Positions 9,002-22,340 of a DNA stretch of 64,000 bases are shown here, in pieces. This DNA comes from Paraperibacillus marinus. Lineage in GTDB: Bacteria > Bacillota > Bacilli > Bacillales > DSM-1321. The stretch is taken from the NCBI RefSeq assembly GCF_046237605.1, contig NZ_CP143542.1:1-64000 (forward strand), given 5' to 3'. Below the pieces are notes generated by a model. The model worked only from the letters and a program-made list of their open reading frames with translations. It had not been told where the DNA came from and did not search any database. The stretch's first letter is position 1. Each line of letters starts with the position of its first letter. A program made the position numbers and the translations under genes.

Positions 9002-10075
9002 TTGCTAGTGAAGGTCAGTGACATTCAGCCAGGCTGCATCCTGGCCAAGGATATAACCGGAAAAACAAATCGGCCGATCATTCCTAAAAAAACCGTCCTT
9101 ACAGGAAAACATATTGAATGGATAAAGGCCTTTCTTATAAACGAAGTCAGTGTTGAAAGGATGCTGATCAGCGGCCAGCCGTTCACGCCAAGCCGGATCA
9201 TCCACGAGGAAGGGGAAATTGCGGGAGGAACTTCATTCTCTGAGGATTATCTGAACGCTGTTTCTTCATATAAAAAATTGTTCATGGGGTGGCAGGCAGG
9301 CGCACACCTGGATGTAACCAAGGTGCGGGAGCTTTTCATTCCATTACTCCATACATTTTTAGAATTAAAACATGAGATTTTTTACCTGCACCATTATTCA
9401 GTAAAAGAAGATTACCTCTATCACCATGCGATAGCTTCAGGACTGATATGCGGCTATATAGGCAGGGAATTAGGCTACAATAGCGGAGATATCATACAGG
9501 CGGCGCTGGCGGGCTGTTTAAGTGACTGCGGCATGTCAAAAATCACTGCCTCTATCATCCATAAACAAAACAGCCTGACTGCTTCAGAATTTGAAGAAGT
9601 AAGAAAACACCCAGCATTGGGCTATAAAATGGTGAAGGACAGCAGCTTCCTGAAAGATGGAGCGAAGCTTGCCATTGCCCAGCATCATGAAAGGCTCGAT
9701 GGCAGCGGATACCCTGTACAAAATATGGGACAGAAGCTCCACCCTTTTTCGAAGATTGCAGCCGTAGCCGATGTATATCATGCCATGACCTCAGAGCGGA
9801 TATACCGGAAGAAAGAATCGCCATTTAAAGTACTTGAAATGATTAGGCAGGATTGTTTCGGCAAGTATGACCTTACTGTGCTGCAGACATTAATGCGAGG
9901 AATCGAAAGGCATTTGACAGGCAATAAAGTCAAATTGTCAAATGGATTCTCAGCAGAGGTATTGTTTGTGGAACGGAATGTTCCCACACGTCCATTGATT
10001 AAATACGACCACACGGGCGAGATTGTCAACCTTGAACAGAACAGGGATCTATTCATTCAGGAAGTTCTGCAGTAA
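9002..10075 (+). CDS. Degenerate HD-GYP-type protein, probably catalytically altered
   Basis: 357-residue protein whose C-terminal half matches HD-GYP cyclic-di-GMP phosphodiesterases. HHERLDGSGYP is intact (residues 228-238), and VADVYHAMTSERIYR (255-269) is the usual downstream helix. The defining HD doublet reads S174-D175 in CLSDCGMSK, the following Lys position is Met, and the Asp expected in VADVYDA is His. Two metal ligands therefore appear lost. The N-terminal ~130 residues resemble the linker region seen in relatives. A TTG start at 9002 is chosen because AGGGGGG lies 7 nt upstream. No counterpart sits here in B. subtilis. A binding or sensor role rather than c-di-GMP hydrolysis is inferred, not shown. 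Confidence 0.8.
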   Translation: MLVKVSDIQPGCILAKDITGKTNRPIIPKKTVLTGKHIEWIKAFLINEVSVERMLISGQPFTPSRIIHEEGEIAGGTSFSEDYLNAVSSYKKLFMGWQAGAHLDVTKVRELFIPLLHTFLELKHEIFYLHHYSVKEDYLYHHAIASGLICGYIGRELGYNSGDIIQAALAGCLSDCGMSKITASIIHKQNSLTASEFEEVRKHPALGYKMVKDSSFLKDGAKLAIAQHHERLDGSGYPVQNMGQKLHPFSKIAAVADVYHAMTSERIYRKKESPFKVLEMIRQDCFGKYDLTVLQTLMRGIERHLTGNKVKLSNGFSAEVLFVERNVPTRPLIKYDHTGEIVNLEQNRDLFIQEVLQ

Positions 10076-10114
10076 CCTGCTATAAATAGAATTTTACGAA
10101 TTCTATATTTGGCC

Positions 10115-10143
10115 TTGAAATAGGGGCTGTTCCTCTATATAAT
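10115..10143 (+). promoter_or_regulatory. rRNA operon 1 promoter P1
   Basis: TTGAAA, 17-nt spacer, then a consensus TATAAT. It lies 80 nt upstream of the second promoter; tandem SigA promoters are typical of Bacillus rRNA operons. Confidence 0.8.
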
Positions 10144-10194
10144 AACTAAGGTCGACAGCTTGGCTGGAGATTAACTTCTCTTTAAAAAAAGTTG

Positions 10195-10223
10195 TTGACA
10201 CTTAGTTAGCAATCTGGTAATAT
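10195..10223 (+). promoter_or_regulatory. rRNA operon 1 promoter P2
   Basis: Consensus TTGACA, 17-nt spacer, TAATAT. An A/T-rich stretch just upstream could act as an UP element. Confidence 0.88.
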
Positions 10224-10249
10224 TAATAAAGTCGTCACCACGACGCAAA

Positions 10250-10277
10250 TGTTCTTTGAAAACTGAACGAAACAAGA
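10250..10277 (+). promoter_or_regulatory. boxA antitermination and 16S processing-stalk arm
   Basis: TGTTCTTTGAAAACTGAACG is the Bacillus boxA-type leader. Its continuation is complementary to the segment at about 11911-11932 after the 16S gene, forming the stem normally cut by RNase III to release pre-16S. Confidence 0.75.
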
Positions 10278-10345
10278 CGCCAGTTACTTCTTATTTATAG
10301 GAAGTAAACAAAACAAGTTTTAAACTTTATGAGCTATATCGAACA

Positions 10346-11903
<1,558 letters not shown>

Positions 11904-12049
11904 AAAAAGCGATCTTGTTTCGTTCAGTTTTGAGGGAGCATTCTCTCAAAAACAGAAAATAAATTAGAAACGAACTATTCGAGGAAGCGAACGAGTGAAG
12001 CTGACGAAGAAGAGCGAAGTTTATCATTTATTTTCATCATAATGGTAAG

Positions 12050-12126
<77 letters not shown>

Positions 12127-12148
12127 TTTTTTATGTAAAGACCCTATT

Positions 12149-12224
12149 GGGGCCTTAGCTCAGCTGGGAGAGCGCCTGCCTTGCACGCAGGAGGTCAGCG
12201 GTTCGATCCCGCTAGGCTCCACCA
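12149..12224 (+). tRNA. tRNA-Ala (TGC)
   Basis: 76-nt cloverleaf with acceptor GGGGCCT pairing AGGCTCC, anticodon TGC in CTTGCACGC and encoded CCA. It is the second spacer tRNA of the operon. Confidence 0.97.
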
Positions 12225-12234
12225 TAGCACTATT

Positions 12235-12260
12235 CGTTCTTTGAAAACTAGATAACAATA
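12235..12260 (+). promoter_or_regulatory. boxA-like motif and 23S processing-stalk arm
   Basis: CGTTCTTTGAAAACTAGAT repeats the boxA core. The following ATAACAATATAAGGC side is complementary to GCCTTTGTTATCTAG after the 23S gene (about 15478-15494), giving the 23S processing stem. Confidence 0.7.
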
Positions 12261-12493
12261 TAAGGCAAAAATGATTTGCGTCATTTTACCGCATCGAGTA
12301 ATAAACCGAGTTAAGTTTTATTGTTTTATTATGGTTCGATGATGAAGCGAAACTTCTCTCACCTTCAGAGGCTGAGTAGAAGCGAGTTATTCGAGGAAGC
12401 GAGCGAGTTACACCTGCGCGTACTTCACGTACGTGAGGATGTGAACGAGTGAGCTGACAAAGAAGAACGAAGCTTATCGTCAGCCGGATTAAT

Positions 12494-15440
<2,947 letters not shown>

Positions 15441-15521
15441 CTATCTTGTTTATACTCGAAAAACGTAATGCGAATCAGCCTTTGTTATCTAGTTTTGAAG
15501 GAACGAAAGTTCATTCATATC

Positions 15522-15641
<120 letters not shown>

Positions 15642-15650
15642 GATCAATGG

Positions 15651-15680
15651 AAGACCAGCTTTTTAGCTGGTCTTTTTTGT
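15651..15680 (+). terminator. rRNA operon 1 terminator
   Basis: AGACCAGCT and AGCTGGTCT arms with a T run; the same sequence ends the second rRNA operon. Confidence 0.93.
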
Positions 15681-15690
15681 ATGCCTGTCA

Positions 15691-16659
15691 CTAACAATAA
15701 TGTGCATGCGCCTCTCTCAGCCAATGCTGAATCAGTGCTGGCCCTTTTGTTTCAGTAATATGCAGAAATCTTTTAATGAATGCAAAATCTGCATTTGGGG
15801 TAGTTTTGGTTAACTCCAGCCACCACTCTGTCTCGTAGCGGGCAATCATGCTCAAATTATAAAGCAGGAGATAGTGAATCAGAATTTCAGGAAGAGTAAA
15901 GCTTTTAGCATCCTTGTTGACAGCCAGGACGATGCTTCCGGCAGCGTGGTGCAGCCGGAAGGCGCCCTGGTTCATGAGTTTTAATTCTTCGGGAAAGGTA
16001 AGCGAAAGTTCATCTTTCTCCTCCACTGCCTCGATCATGAGACCGGTTTTTTGAGATAAAAACTCTTGAAAGCGCATGGCGGGCATATGATAGGAATCAA
16101 GGATGCCTGCGCTGACTTTATACATATCCTCAATTTGTGTTAATGCGGTATAGTTAGATTCATGAAAGTAAGCAAAAAAGAGTGAATCAAGCTCAGGAAC
16201 CCCCCTTAACAGCTCTTTCATTAGTATTTTTTCTCCTTCAAGCTGGTTCATATCAAACATCTTTTCAGCAAAATGGGTAAGCAGGCCATTTTTTTGAATT
16301 TTTATTTCGTCATACAGGAATTCATACTGCTGCTTTTTTCTCTTCCTTGTGGAGACACCGTGAGCGAGGACGGAGGTTGATTCCGGGTAGAAACTGTCGA
16401 CGGTGAGCAGGCAGGCTTTAATCAGCTGGCCGAAACCATAAAACAGAAGGCCGGGCTTGATGGTCAGTGGAGCTGATTTAGCTTGTTCATAATAGTTTTG
16501 GGCATGTTCTATATAATATATAAATGGATAGCAGTTATCGTAATATTTAGCATCGCTTCCCCTTTGGCGGGCAGCATAGCATTTCTTCAGGAATGCCTGT
16601 GAATAGGATGCTGAAAAGAATACGGTAAAGTCATCCCAGGGGGACTGGTTAGACACCAA
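15691..16659 (-). CDS. yaaC: YaaC family protein, function unknown
   Basis: 322-residue protein matching Bacillus YaaC, a family with no assigned function that sits between an rRNA operon and guaB in B. subtilis. Recognisable stretches are NCYPFIYYIEHAQ, LLFYGFGQLIKACLLTVD and SVLAHGVSTRKRKKQQYEFL. A TTG start at 16659 is chosen because GGAGG lies 8-9 nt upstream; the more distal in-frame ATG lacks a ribosome site. It is convergent with the rRNA operon and divergent from guaB. No signal peptide or clear membrane span is seen. Confidence 0.9.
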   Translation of the reverse strand: MVSNQSPWDDFTVFFSASYSQAFLKKCYAARQRGSDAKYYDNCYPFIYYIEHAQNYYEQAKSAPLTIKPGLLFYGFGQLIKACLLTVDSFYPESTSVLAHGVSTRKRKKQQYEFLYDEIKIQKNGLLTHFAEKMFDMNQLEGEKILMKELLRGVPELDSLFFAYFHESNYTALTQIEDMYKVSAGILDSYHMPAMRFQEFLSQKTGLMIEAVEEKDELSLTFPEELKLMNQGAFRLHHAAGSIVLAVNKDAKSFTLPEILIHYLLLYNLSMIARYETEWWLELTKTTPNADFAFIKRFLHITETKGPALIQHWLREAHAHYC

Positions 16660-16708
16660 TTTAGAAAACCTCCAAGTTGATTGAAAAATCAAACATTTTT
16701 AATCTTCC

Positions 16709-16737
16709 TTGACAGTATTTTGTCCAATTGATAACCT
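16709..16737 (+). promoter_or_regulatory. Probable SigA promoter of guaB
   Basis: A consensus TTGACA with a 17-nt spacer to TAACCT, a weak -10. It lies in the 113-nt divergent yaaC-guaB gap. No purine riboswitch fold is visible here. Confidence 0.5.
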
Positions 16738-16772
16738 ACTAATAATATTTTTTAAAGCCTGGAGGGATTGAG

Positions 16773-18239
16773 ATGTGGGAATCGAAGTTTGTTAAAGAGG
16801 GTTTAACATTTGATGATGTACTGCTTGTGCCTGCTAAATCAGAGGTTTTGCCGAAGGATGTTGATATTCAGTCGGTGCTGACAGAAACGCTTAAAATTAA
16901 TATCCCGATCATTAGTGCCGGTATGGATACTGTCACGGAAGCTGAAATGGCAATAGCAATGGCCCGGCAGGGTGGCCTTGGCATCATCCATAAGAACATG
17001 TCCATAGAGCAGCAGGCTGAGCAGGTAGACAAAGTGAAACGTTCCGAAAGCGGGGTTATCACTGATCCATTCTTCCTTACCCCCGATCACCAGGTATTTG
17101 ATGCTGAGCATCTTATGGGCAAGTACCGGATTTCCGGTGTGCCGATTGTCAATAATAATGAGGAACTGAAGCTGGTTGGCATCATCACGAACCGAGACCT
17201 CCGTTTTATCCAGGATTATTCCATAAAAATTTCAGATGTTATGACGAAGGAAGATTTAGTAACGGCTCCAGTGGGAACTAATCTTGAGCAGGCTGAAAAA
17301 ATACTTCAAAAATACAAGATAGAAAAACTGCCGCTTGTAGACAGTGAAGGAGTCTTAAAAGGTTTAATTACCATCAAAGATATCGAGAAAGTCATCGAGT
17401 TCCCTAATTCTGCAAAGGATAGCCAAGGACGGCTTTTAGCGGGAGCAGCTGTTGGTGTAACCAAAGATACAATGAAGAGGGTTGAGCGGCTTGCAGCGGC
17501 CAGTGTGGATGTCATTGTCGTGGATACAGCCCATGGCCATTCCCAGGGGGTATTGGATACAGTCCAGCAGATCAGGGAAACATACCCTGAATTGTCTATC
17601 ATCGCTGGAAATGTTGCAACTGCAGAAGGCACACGAGCTCTTATCGAAGCAGGCGCAGATGTTGTTAAGGTAGGCATCGGGCCAGGTTCAATCTGCACAA
17701 CCCGGGTAGTAGCGGGTGTCGGTGTGCCGCAGATCACAGCAATATATGACTGTGCCACGGAAGCTAGAAGGCACGGTAAGGCGATCATTGCTGATGGAGG
17801 AATAAAATATTCCGGGGACATCGTCAAGGCTCTTGCCTCAGGCGGACATGCAGTCATGCTGGGCAGCCTCCTTGCAGGTGTATCTGAGAGCCCTGGCGAA
17901 ACGGAAATTTTCCAGGGGCGCCGATTCAAGGTATATAGGGGCATGGGTTCGGTTGCAGCCATGGAAAAGGGTTCAAAAGACCGTTATTTTCAGGAAGAAA
18001 ACAAGAAGTTCGTGCCAGAAGGAATAGAAGGAAGGCTTCCATATAAAGGACCTTTGGCTGACACTCTGTATCAGCTGATCGGCGGCCTGCGTTCCGGCAT
18101 GGGATACTGCGGTACCAAGGACTTAACAGAACTGAGGGAAAATGCCCAGTTTATCCGCATGACTGGTGCCGGGCTTCATGAAAGCCATCCGCATGACATC
18201 CAGATTACCAAGGAAGCACCAAATTACTCCAAGTTCTAA
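16773..18239 (+). CDS. guaB: Inosine-5'-monophosphate dehydrogenase
   Basis: Oxidises IMP to XMP with NAD, the committed step to GMP. At 488 residues it has the usual TIM barrel interrupted by two CBS domains (about residues 95-205). The catalytic loop GPGSICTTR places the nucleophile at Cys308, and the flap region with the R-Y pair follows. GGAGG precedes the ATG. It is a single gene ending at a strong terminator. Confidence 0.98.
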   Translation: MWESKFVKEGLTFDDVLLVPAKSEVLPKDVDIQSVLTETLKINIPIISAGMDTVTEAEMAIAMARQGGLGIIHKNMSIEQQAEQVDKVKRSESGVITDPFFLTPDHQVFDAEHLMGKYRISGVPIVNNNEELKLVGIITNRDLRFIQDYSIKISDVMTKEDLVTAPVGTNLEQAEKILQKYKIEKLPLVDSEGVLKGLITIKDIEKVIEFPNSAKDSQGRLLAGAAVGVTKDTMKRVERLAAASVDVIVVDTAHGHSQGVLDTVQQIRETYPELSIIAGNVATAEGTRALIEAGADVVKVGIGPGSICTTRVVAGVGVPQITAIYDCATEARRHGKAIIADGGIKYSGDIVKALASGGHAVMLGSLLAGVSESPGETEIFQGRRFKVYRGMGSVAAMEKGSKDRYFQEENKKFVPEGIEGRLPYKGPLADTLYQLIGGLRSGMGYCGTKDLTELRENAQFIRMTGAGLHESHPHDIQITKEAPNYSKF

Positions 18240-18281
18240 GCCTTTTAACCTAAACTTTTAGTTGGTAATAAATACAAGACG

Positions 18282-18312
18282 GACAGAGATCTATCTCTGT
18301 CTATTTTTTTGT
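18282..18312 (+). terminator. Intrinsic terminator after guaB
   Basis: GACAGAGA and TCTCTGTC arms, then a T-rich tail. Confidence 0.9.
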
Positions 18313-18380
18313 TTTTTTTTGTGATAAACTAGAAAAAGTGAAAAAATGAGGTACATATTTAAAAGCCGGAGGTAAGAAAC

Positions 18381-19706
18381 TTGAAAAAAGTCAGCCAGAT
18401 CACACTGATTTTGACCATGATGGTTGCTCTTATTGCATCGCAATTTTCTTTTCAAGCAAGTCCCGCTCATGCTGAAGACACGCTAGGGTTAAAAGCAGAG
18501 GCTGCTATATTGCTGGATGCCAAAACGGGTAAAATTGTGTATGAGAAAAATGCAGATGCTGTACTGGGCGTTGCCAGTATGTCAAAGATGATGACAGAAT
18601 ACAACGTGCTGGAAGCCATCAAAGATAAGAAAATCACTTGGGACAAAAAAGTAAAAATCAGCCGTTATGTCCACGAATTATCAAGGGCTCCCGGGTTGTC
18701 CAATATTGGATTAACTGAAGGGGAAGATTATACGGTAAAAGAGTTATATGAAGCCATGGCCATCTTCTCTGGAAATGCGGCGACCGTCGCGCTTGCAGAA
18801 TTGCTTTCAGGGAGCGAGAAGAGCTATGTTGCGTTTGCCAATAAAAAGGCAAAAAAATTAGGTCTTAAATCTGCTAAGTTTGTAAATTCCAGCGGTTTAA
18901 ATAATTCCAGCTTGATGGGGAATATCCCTGCAGGCAATGCAAATGATGAAAACATTATGACAGCCAGGGACACTGCGACCCTTGCTTACAGGCTGATCAC
19001 TGATTTCCCAGATTCACTGGAGTACTCCAAGATTCCAAAATTAAAGTTCCGCGATGGAAGAGAATATCCTAACTTCAACTGGATGCTTCCAGGGTTAATA
19101 TATGAATATGAAGGAGTAGACGGACTTAAAACCGGTTCTACCGATTTTGCGGGCTACTGCTTTACGGCAACTGCCGAAAGAGACGGACAGCGTTTCATCT
19201 CTGTCATCATGAAGGCAGATTCGAAAGACTCACGCTTTACCGAGACTAGGAAACTATTAGATTACGGATTCTCTAACTTTAAGTCTGAGAAGCTTTTGTC
19301 AGCTGGGCAGCAGCCAAAAGCAAAGAAATCAATCGGCGTTGACAAGGGCAAGGCAGACAACGTGAAGATTGAGACTAAGAAGGCCGTTCATATGGTGATT
19401 AGGAATGGCGAAAAGAAAAATTATCAGCAGGTGCTGGTATTGGATAAGAAAAAGCTGAATAAACAGGGTGAATTGACTGCCCCTGTAAAAAAAGGTGAAA
19501 CAATAGGGTATATCACCCTTAAACCTAAGACTGGCCAGGACTACGGATTCCTTACAAAAGGGGATCAAAGTAACGGCAGAGTCGAAGTAGTGGCAGCCGA
19601 GGCTGTCGATAAGGCTAATTGGTTCGTCCTTTCCATGAGAGGCGTCGGTTCTTTCTTCGGAGATGTCTGGGATAGCGCTGCTTCTGCAGTTAAAGGACTA
19701 TTCTAA
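18381..19706 (+). CDS. dacA: D-alanyl-D-alanine carboxypeptidase (PBP5)
   Basis: Low-molecular-weight penicillin-binding protein that removes the terminal D-Ala from peptidoglycan stem peptides at the outer membrane face. A signal peptide with cleavage after AHA at about residue 31 leads the 441-residue protein. Active-site motifs are SMSK (66-69), SGN (130-132) and KTG (250-252). A C-terminal beta-rich domain and a final amphipathic helix for membrane anchoring follow. TTG start with AGCCGGAGG upstream. In B. subtilis pdxS-pdxT follow directly; here they are absent. Confidence 0.97.
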   Translation: MKKVSQITLILTMMVALIASQFSFQASPAHAEDTLGLKAEAAILLDAKTGKIVYEKNADAVLGVASMSKMMTEYNVLEAIKDKKITWDKKVKISRYVHELSRAPGLSNIGLTEGEDYTVKELYEAMAIFSGNAATVALAELLSGSEKSYVAFANKKAKKLGLKSAKFVNSSGLNNSSLMGNIPAGNANDENIMTARDTATLAYRLITDFPDSLEYSKIPKLKFRDGREYPNFNWMLPGLIYEYEGVDGLKTGSTDFAGYCFTATAERDGQRFISVIMKADSKDSRFTETRKLLDYGFSNFKSEKLLSAGQQPKAKKSIGVDKGKADNVKIETKKAVHMVIRNGEKKNYQQVLVLDKKKLNKQGELTAPVKKGETIGYITLKPKTGQDYGFLTKGDQSNGRVEVVAAEAVDKANWFVLSMRGVGSFFGDVWDSAASAVKGLF

Positions 19707-19707
19707 T

Positions 19708-19742
19708 AAATGCCCCTGGCAGTGTGCCGGGGGCATTTTTTA
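19708..19742 (+). terminator. Intrinsic terminator after dacA
   Basis: ATGCCCCTGGCA and TGCCGGGGGCAT form a strong hairpin followed by Ts. Confidence 0.93.
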
Positions 19743-19810
19743 TTAGGCTATTTTCTATATGGTTGTTGTTTTTATTGAGTACTGGGAGTAGATTTAAATT
19801 TATCAAGTTG

Positions 19811-19970
19811 CTTGGAGCGGAAGGTGCGGGACTCCTGGTCCAGCTCGAGACTTTCGACCCTCGAGTCATAAGGCAATCCGTCTATGGTGAGAAAAGCACT
19901 CCCCGCAGGCAAAGCCGAGGAGGCTCACCGCCCGCCCCGCGCAGGTGGAGTGCCTGCAGCGGAAATCAAC
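19811..19970 (+). repeat. Large intergenic repeat family, copy 1 (short form)
   Basis: A compact copy of the five-member family. It keeps the left module (GGGACTCCTGGTCCAGCTCG..), the CCCTCGAGTCATAAG block and the right module (GAGGAGGCTCACCGCCCGCC..GCCTGCAGCGGAAATC), but lacks the middle GGGTCTCTGCCTGCC part. It lies between dacA and serS, where pdxS-pdxT are found in B. subtilis. Confidence 0.85.
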
Positions 19971-20079
19971 ATGATCGTCCAATAGCCAAAATGTATACGG
20001 AAACAGCCTTTATTTTGAATAAAAGAGTTGCAGAAGGTGTAAAATTGTAGTAAATTATCTAATAATCAAAGAATAGTTA

Positions 20080-20330
20080 AGGCAATGACAGGAATTAGTA
20101 TCAGGAATATCCGTTCAGTAGAGAGTCGGTGGCTGGTGAAAATCGACAGCGGAGCCCTGGGAATCCATCCTCGAGCAAAAAGTATGGAAAGCCGTGTTTT
20201 TGGTGATTATATACTTTCGGCAATAACAAGCCGTTATCTAATGAAGGTGAAAGGCGTAATACTGTGCCTTTAACTAGGGTGGCAACGCGGGTAACTCTCG
20301 TCCCTTTTGGGGATGGGGGTTTTTTGTTTT
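20080..20330 (+). promoter_or_regulatory. Serine T-box riboswitch of serS
   Basis: The untranslated leader has a Stem I with AGTAGAGAG and GGTGG elements and a specifier UCC (20164-20166) in GGGAATCCATCC. The T-box AGGGTGGCAACGCGGG is at 20276-20291, and a terminator hairpin with arms around CTCGTCCC/GGGATGGG and a T run ends near 20330. Uncharged tRNA-Ser(GGA) is expected to pair with the specifier and T-box and allow serS transcription. B. subtilis serS is known to be T-box controlled. Confidence 0.93.
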
Positions 20331-20374
20331 GTTTTTGCCGGCTTTCTTTCTGCAGACTAAAGGAGGAACAAAAG

Positions 20375-21652
20375 ATGCTTGATATCAAATATTTACGGGC
20401 GAATTTTGAACAGGTAAAAGAAAAGCTTAAATTCAGGGGAGAAGATCTCACAGACTTTGACAAGTTTGAAGAGCTGGACAAGAGGCGCAGGCATTTGATT
20501 GTGGAAGCCGAAGAGCTGAAGAGTAAGCGTAATGATGTATCACAGCAGGTTGCTGCACTCAAGCGTGAAAAAAAGGACGCAGACTCTTTAATCGCAGAAA
20601 TGCGTGAAGTAGGAGATAAGATCAAGGTTCTTGATCAGGAATTGCGTGAAGTGGAAGCGGTGCTTGAAAAGCTGCTGTTATCCATCCCGAATATTCCGCA
20701 TGAGTCTGTTCCAGTGGGTGATTCTGAAGATGACAATGTAGAGATCCGCACATGGGGGACTCTTCCTGCGTTTGATTTTGAAGCAAAGCCCCATTGGGAT
20801 CTTGCGGATGAACTCCATATTGTGGATTTTGAGCGGGCAGGCAAGGTAACAGGCAGCCGATTTGTTTTTTATAAAGGCCTCGGTGCCAGACTTGAGCGTG
20901 CACTTGCGAGCTTTATGCTGGATCTTCATACGGAAGAGCATGGATACGAGGAAATAATGCCGCCTTTCATTGTAAACCGCGCGAGTATGACAGGAACCGG
21001 CCAGCTTCCTAAATTTGAGGAAGATGCATTCAGAATTGAAAGCGAAGATTATTTCCTGATTCCTACATCTGAAGTGCCTGTCACCAATATGCACCGCGAT
21101 GAAATCCTGAACGGAGAGGAACTTCCGCTATATTATGCAGCGTATAGTGCTAACTTCCGTTCTGAGGCAGGTTCTGCCGGCCGTGATACACGCGGTCTGA
21201 TCCGCCAGCACCAATTCAACAAGGTGGAACTTGTAAAATTCGTTAAGCCGGAAGATTCTTATGAAGAATTAGAAAAGCTGACAGCAAATGCAGAAAAAGT
21301 CCTGCAGCTCCTCAACCTTCCATATCGAGTACTCAGCATGTGTACGGCCGATCTTGGTTTCACGGCTGCCAAGAAATATGACATTGAAGTTTGGCTGCCG
21401 AGTTATGAAACATACCGTGAGATTTCTTCTTGCAGTAATTTCGAAAGCTTCCAGGCAAGAAGAGCGAATATCCGCTTCCGCCGAGAAGCTAAAGGAAAGC
21501 CGGAGCATGTTCATACATTGAACGGATCCGGGCTTGCGGTCGGCCGCACAGTTGCTGCCATTCTTGAAAATTATCAGCAGGCTGACGGCAGTGTCGTAAT
21601 TCCAGAGGTACTCAGGCCATATATGGGCGGCAAAGACGTTATCCGACCTTAA
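20375..21652 (+). CDS. serS: Serine-tRNA ligase
   Basis: Class II synthetase charging tRNA-Ser. 425 residues from ATG 20375, which has AAAGGAGGAAC just upstream; longer in-frame extensions run into the T-box and are rejected. The N-terminal coiled-coil arm spans about residues 28-105. Motif 2 reads FRSEAGSAGRDTRGLIRQHQF and motif 3 GSGLAVGRTVAAILE. Expression is controlled by the upstream T-box. A tRNA-Ser gene lies 110 nt downstream. Confidence 0.97.
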   Translation: MLDIKYLRANFEQVKEKLKFRGEDLTDFDKFEELDKRRRHLIVEAEELKSKRNDVSQQVAALKREKKDADSLIAEMREVGDKIKVLDQELREVEAVLEKLLLSIPNIPHESVPVGDSEDDNVEIRTWGTLPAFDFEAKPHWDLADELHIVDFERAGKVTGSRFVFYKGLGARLERALASFMLDLHTEEHGYEEIMPPFIVNRASMTGTGQLPKFEEDAFRIESEDYFLIPTSEVPVTNMHRDEILNGEELPLYYAAYSANFRSEAGSAGRDTRGLIRQHQFNKVELVKFVKPEDSYEELEKLTANAEKVLQLLNLPYRVLSMCTADLGFTAAKKYDIEVWLPSYETYREISSCSNFESFQARRANIRFRREAKGKPEHVHTLNGSGLAVGRTVAAILENYQQADGSVVIPEVLRPYMGGKDVIRP

Positions 21653-21662
21653 TAAAGAAGAG

Positions 21663-21699
21663 TGGGCAGCCCTGCGGGGTTGTCCCTTTTAATTTTTTT
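21663..21699 (+). terminator. Intrinsic terminator after serS
   Basis: GGGCAGCCC and GGGGTTGTCCC arms followed by T-rich sequence. Confidence 0.75.
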
Positions 21700-21708
21700 A
21701 AAATAGTG

Positions 21709-21737
21709 TTGACTTACTAAATGAATCCATGTATTAT
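21709..21737 (+). promoter_or_regulatory. Promoter of tRNA-Ser
   Basis: TTGACT, 17-nt spacer, TATTAT, about 25 nt before the mature tRNA 5' end. Confidence 0.85.
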
Positions 21738-21761
21738 ATTATTTGTTGCTAATATTGATTT

Positions 21762-21854
21762 GGAGGTATACCCAAGTCCGGCTGAAGGGATCGGTCTTGA
21801 AAACCGACAGGGGTGTAAAAGCCCGCGGGGGTTCGAATCCCTCTACCTCCTCCA
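21762..21854 (+). tRNA. tRNA-Ser (TGA)
   Basis: 93-nt class II tRNA with a long variable arm, acceptor GGAGGTA/TACCTCC, anticodon TGA in TCTTGAAAA and encoded CCA. Confidence 0.97.
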
Positions 21855-21896
21855 TTTTTATTTTAAAACCACGCGCATAACATTTGGAGATGTTTG

Positions 21897-21927
21897 GATC
21901 CGCTGCCCTCTGGGCGGCGGATTTTTG
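21897..21927 (+). terminator. Terminator of tRNA-Ser
   Basis: ATCCGCTGCCC and GGGCGGCGGAT arms followed by five Ts. Confidence 0.88.
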
Positions 21928-21984
21928 CTGTGTAAAAGATCTTTTTTTATGGGTTCAAACAGCCCATCTTATGATTTAACAAGG

Positions 21985-22264
21985 TGACTTCCGCTTCAGG
22001 CGCGAGACTCTTGATCAATCTCGAGACTTTCGACCCTCGAGTCATAAGCCAATCTGTCTTTGGGGAGAAGTACGCTCCCCACAGCCAAATCGACTTATGC
22101 TAGTCGGGTCTCTGCCTGCCAAAGCAGTTCAATGTCTTAAACTAAAAATACGAACATTGAACTTAAGAAATCATTTTAGCAGGCACCGTTCTCCGCTTTT
22201 CTGTGCGGGATATGCGGGACAGGTGAGACCCCGCAGAAAAGCGATTGCCTGCAGCGGAAATCAT
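21985..22264 (+). repeat. Large intergenic repeat family, copy 2
   Basis: Begins TGACTTCCGCTTCAGGCGCG and ends GCCTGCAGCGGAAATCA, so its two ends are inverted-repeat-like. It holds the CCCTCGAGTCATAAGCC block, a GTCGGGTCTCTGCCTGCC segment, and TAGCAGGCACCGTTCTCCGC before the right module. It lies between tRNA-Ser and the dck terminator. No credible coding sequence is seen. Confidence 0.88.
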
Positions 22265-22306
22265 TCTCCATGTTCAGAAGCCGCATTAATTATGAGAACA
22301 GCTAAT

Positions 22307-22340
22307 AAAAAAGACGCTGCATGTGAGCAGCGTCTTTTTT
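22307..22340 (-). terminator. Terminator of dgk-dck, symmetrical
   Basis: AAAAAAGACGCTGC and GCAGCGTCTTTTTT form a symmetric hairpin directly after dck on the minus strand; it could stop transcription from either side. Confidence 0.88.

Noticed and set aside
16660..16772. Purine riboswitch upstream of guaB
   Set aside because: The 113-nt gap lacks the conserved purine aptamer core.
20264..20374. N-terminal extension of serS
   Set aside because: The extension translates the T-box antiterminator/terminator; the real ribosome site is AGGAGG before ATG 20375.
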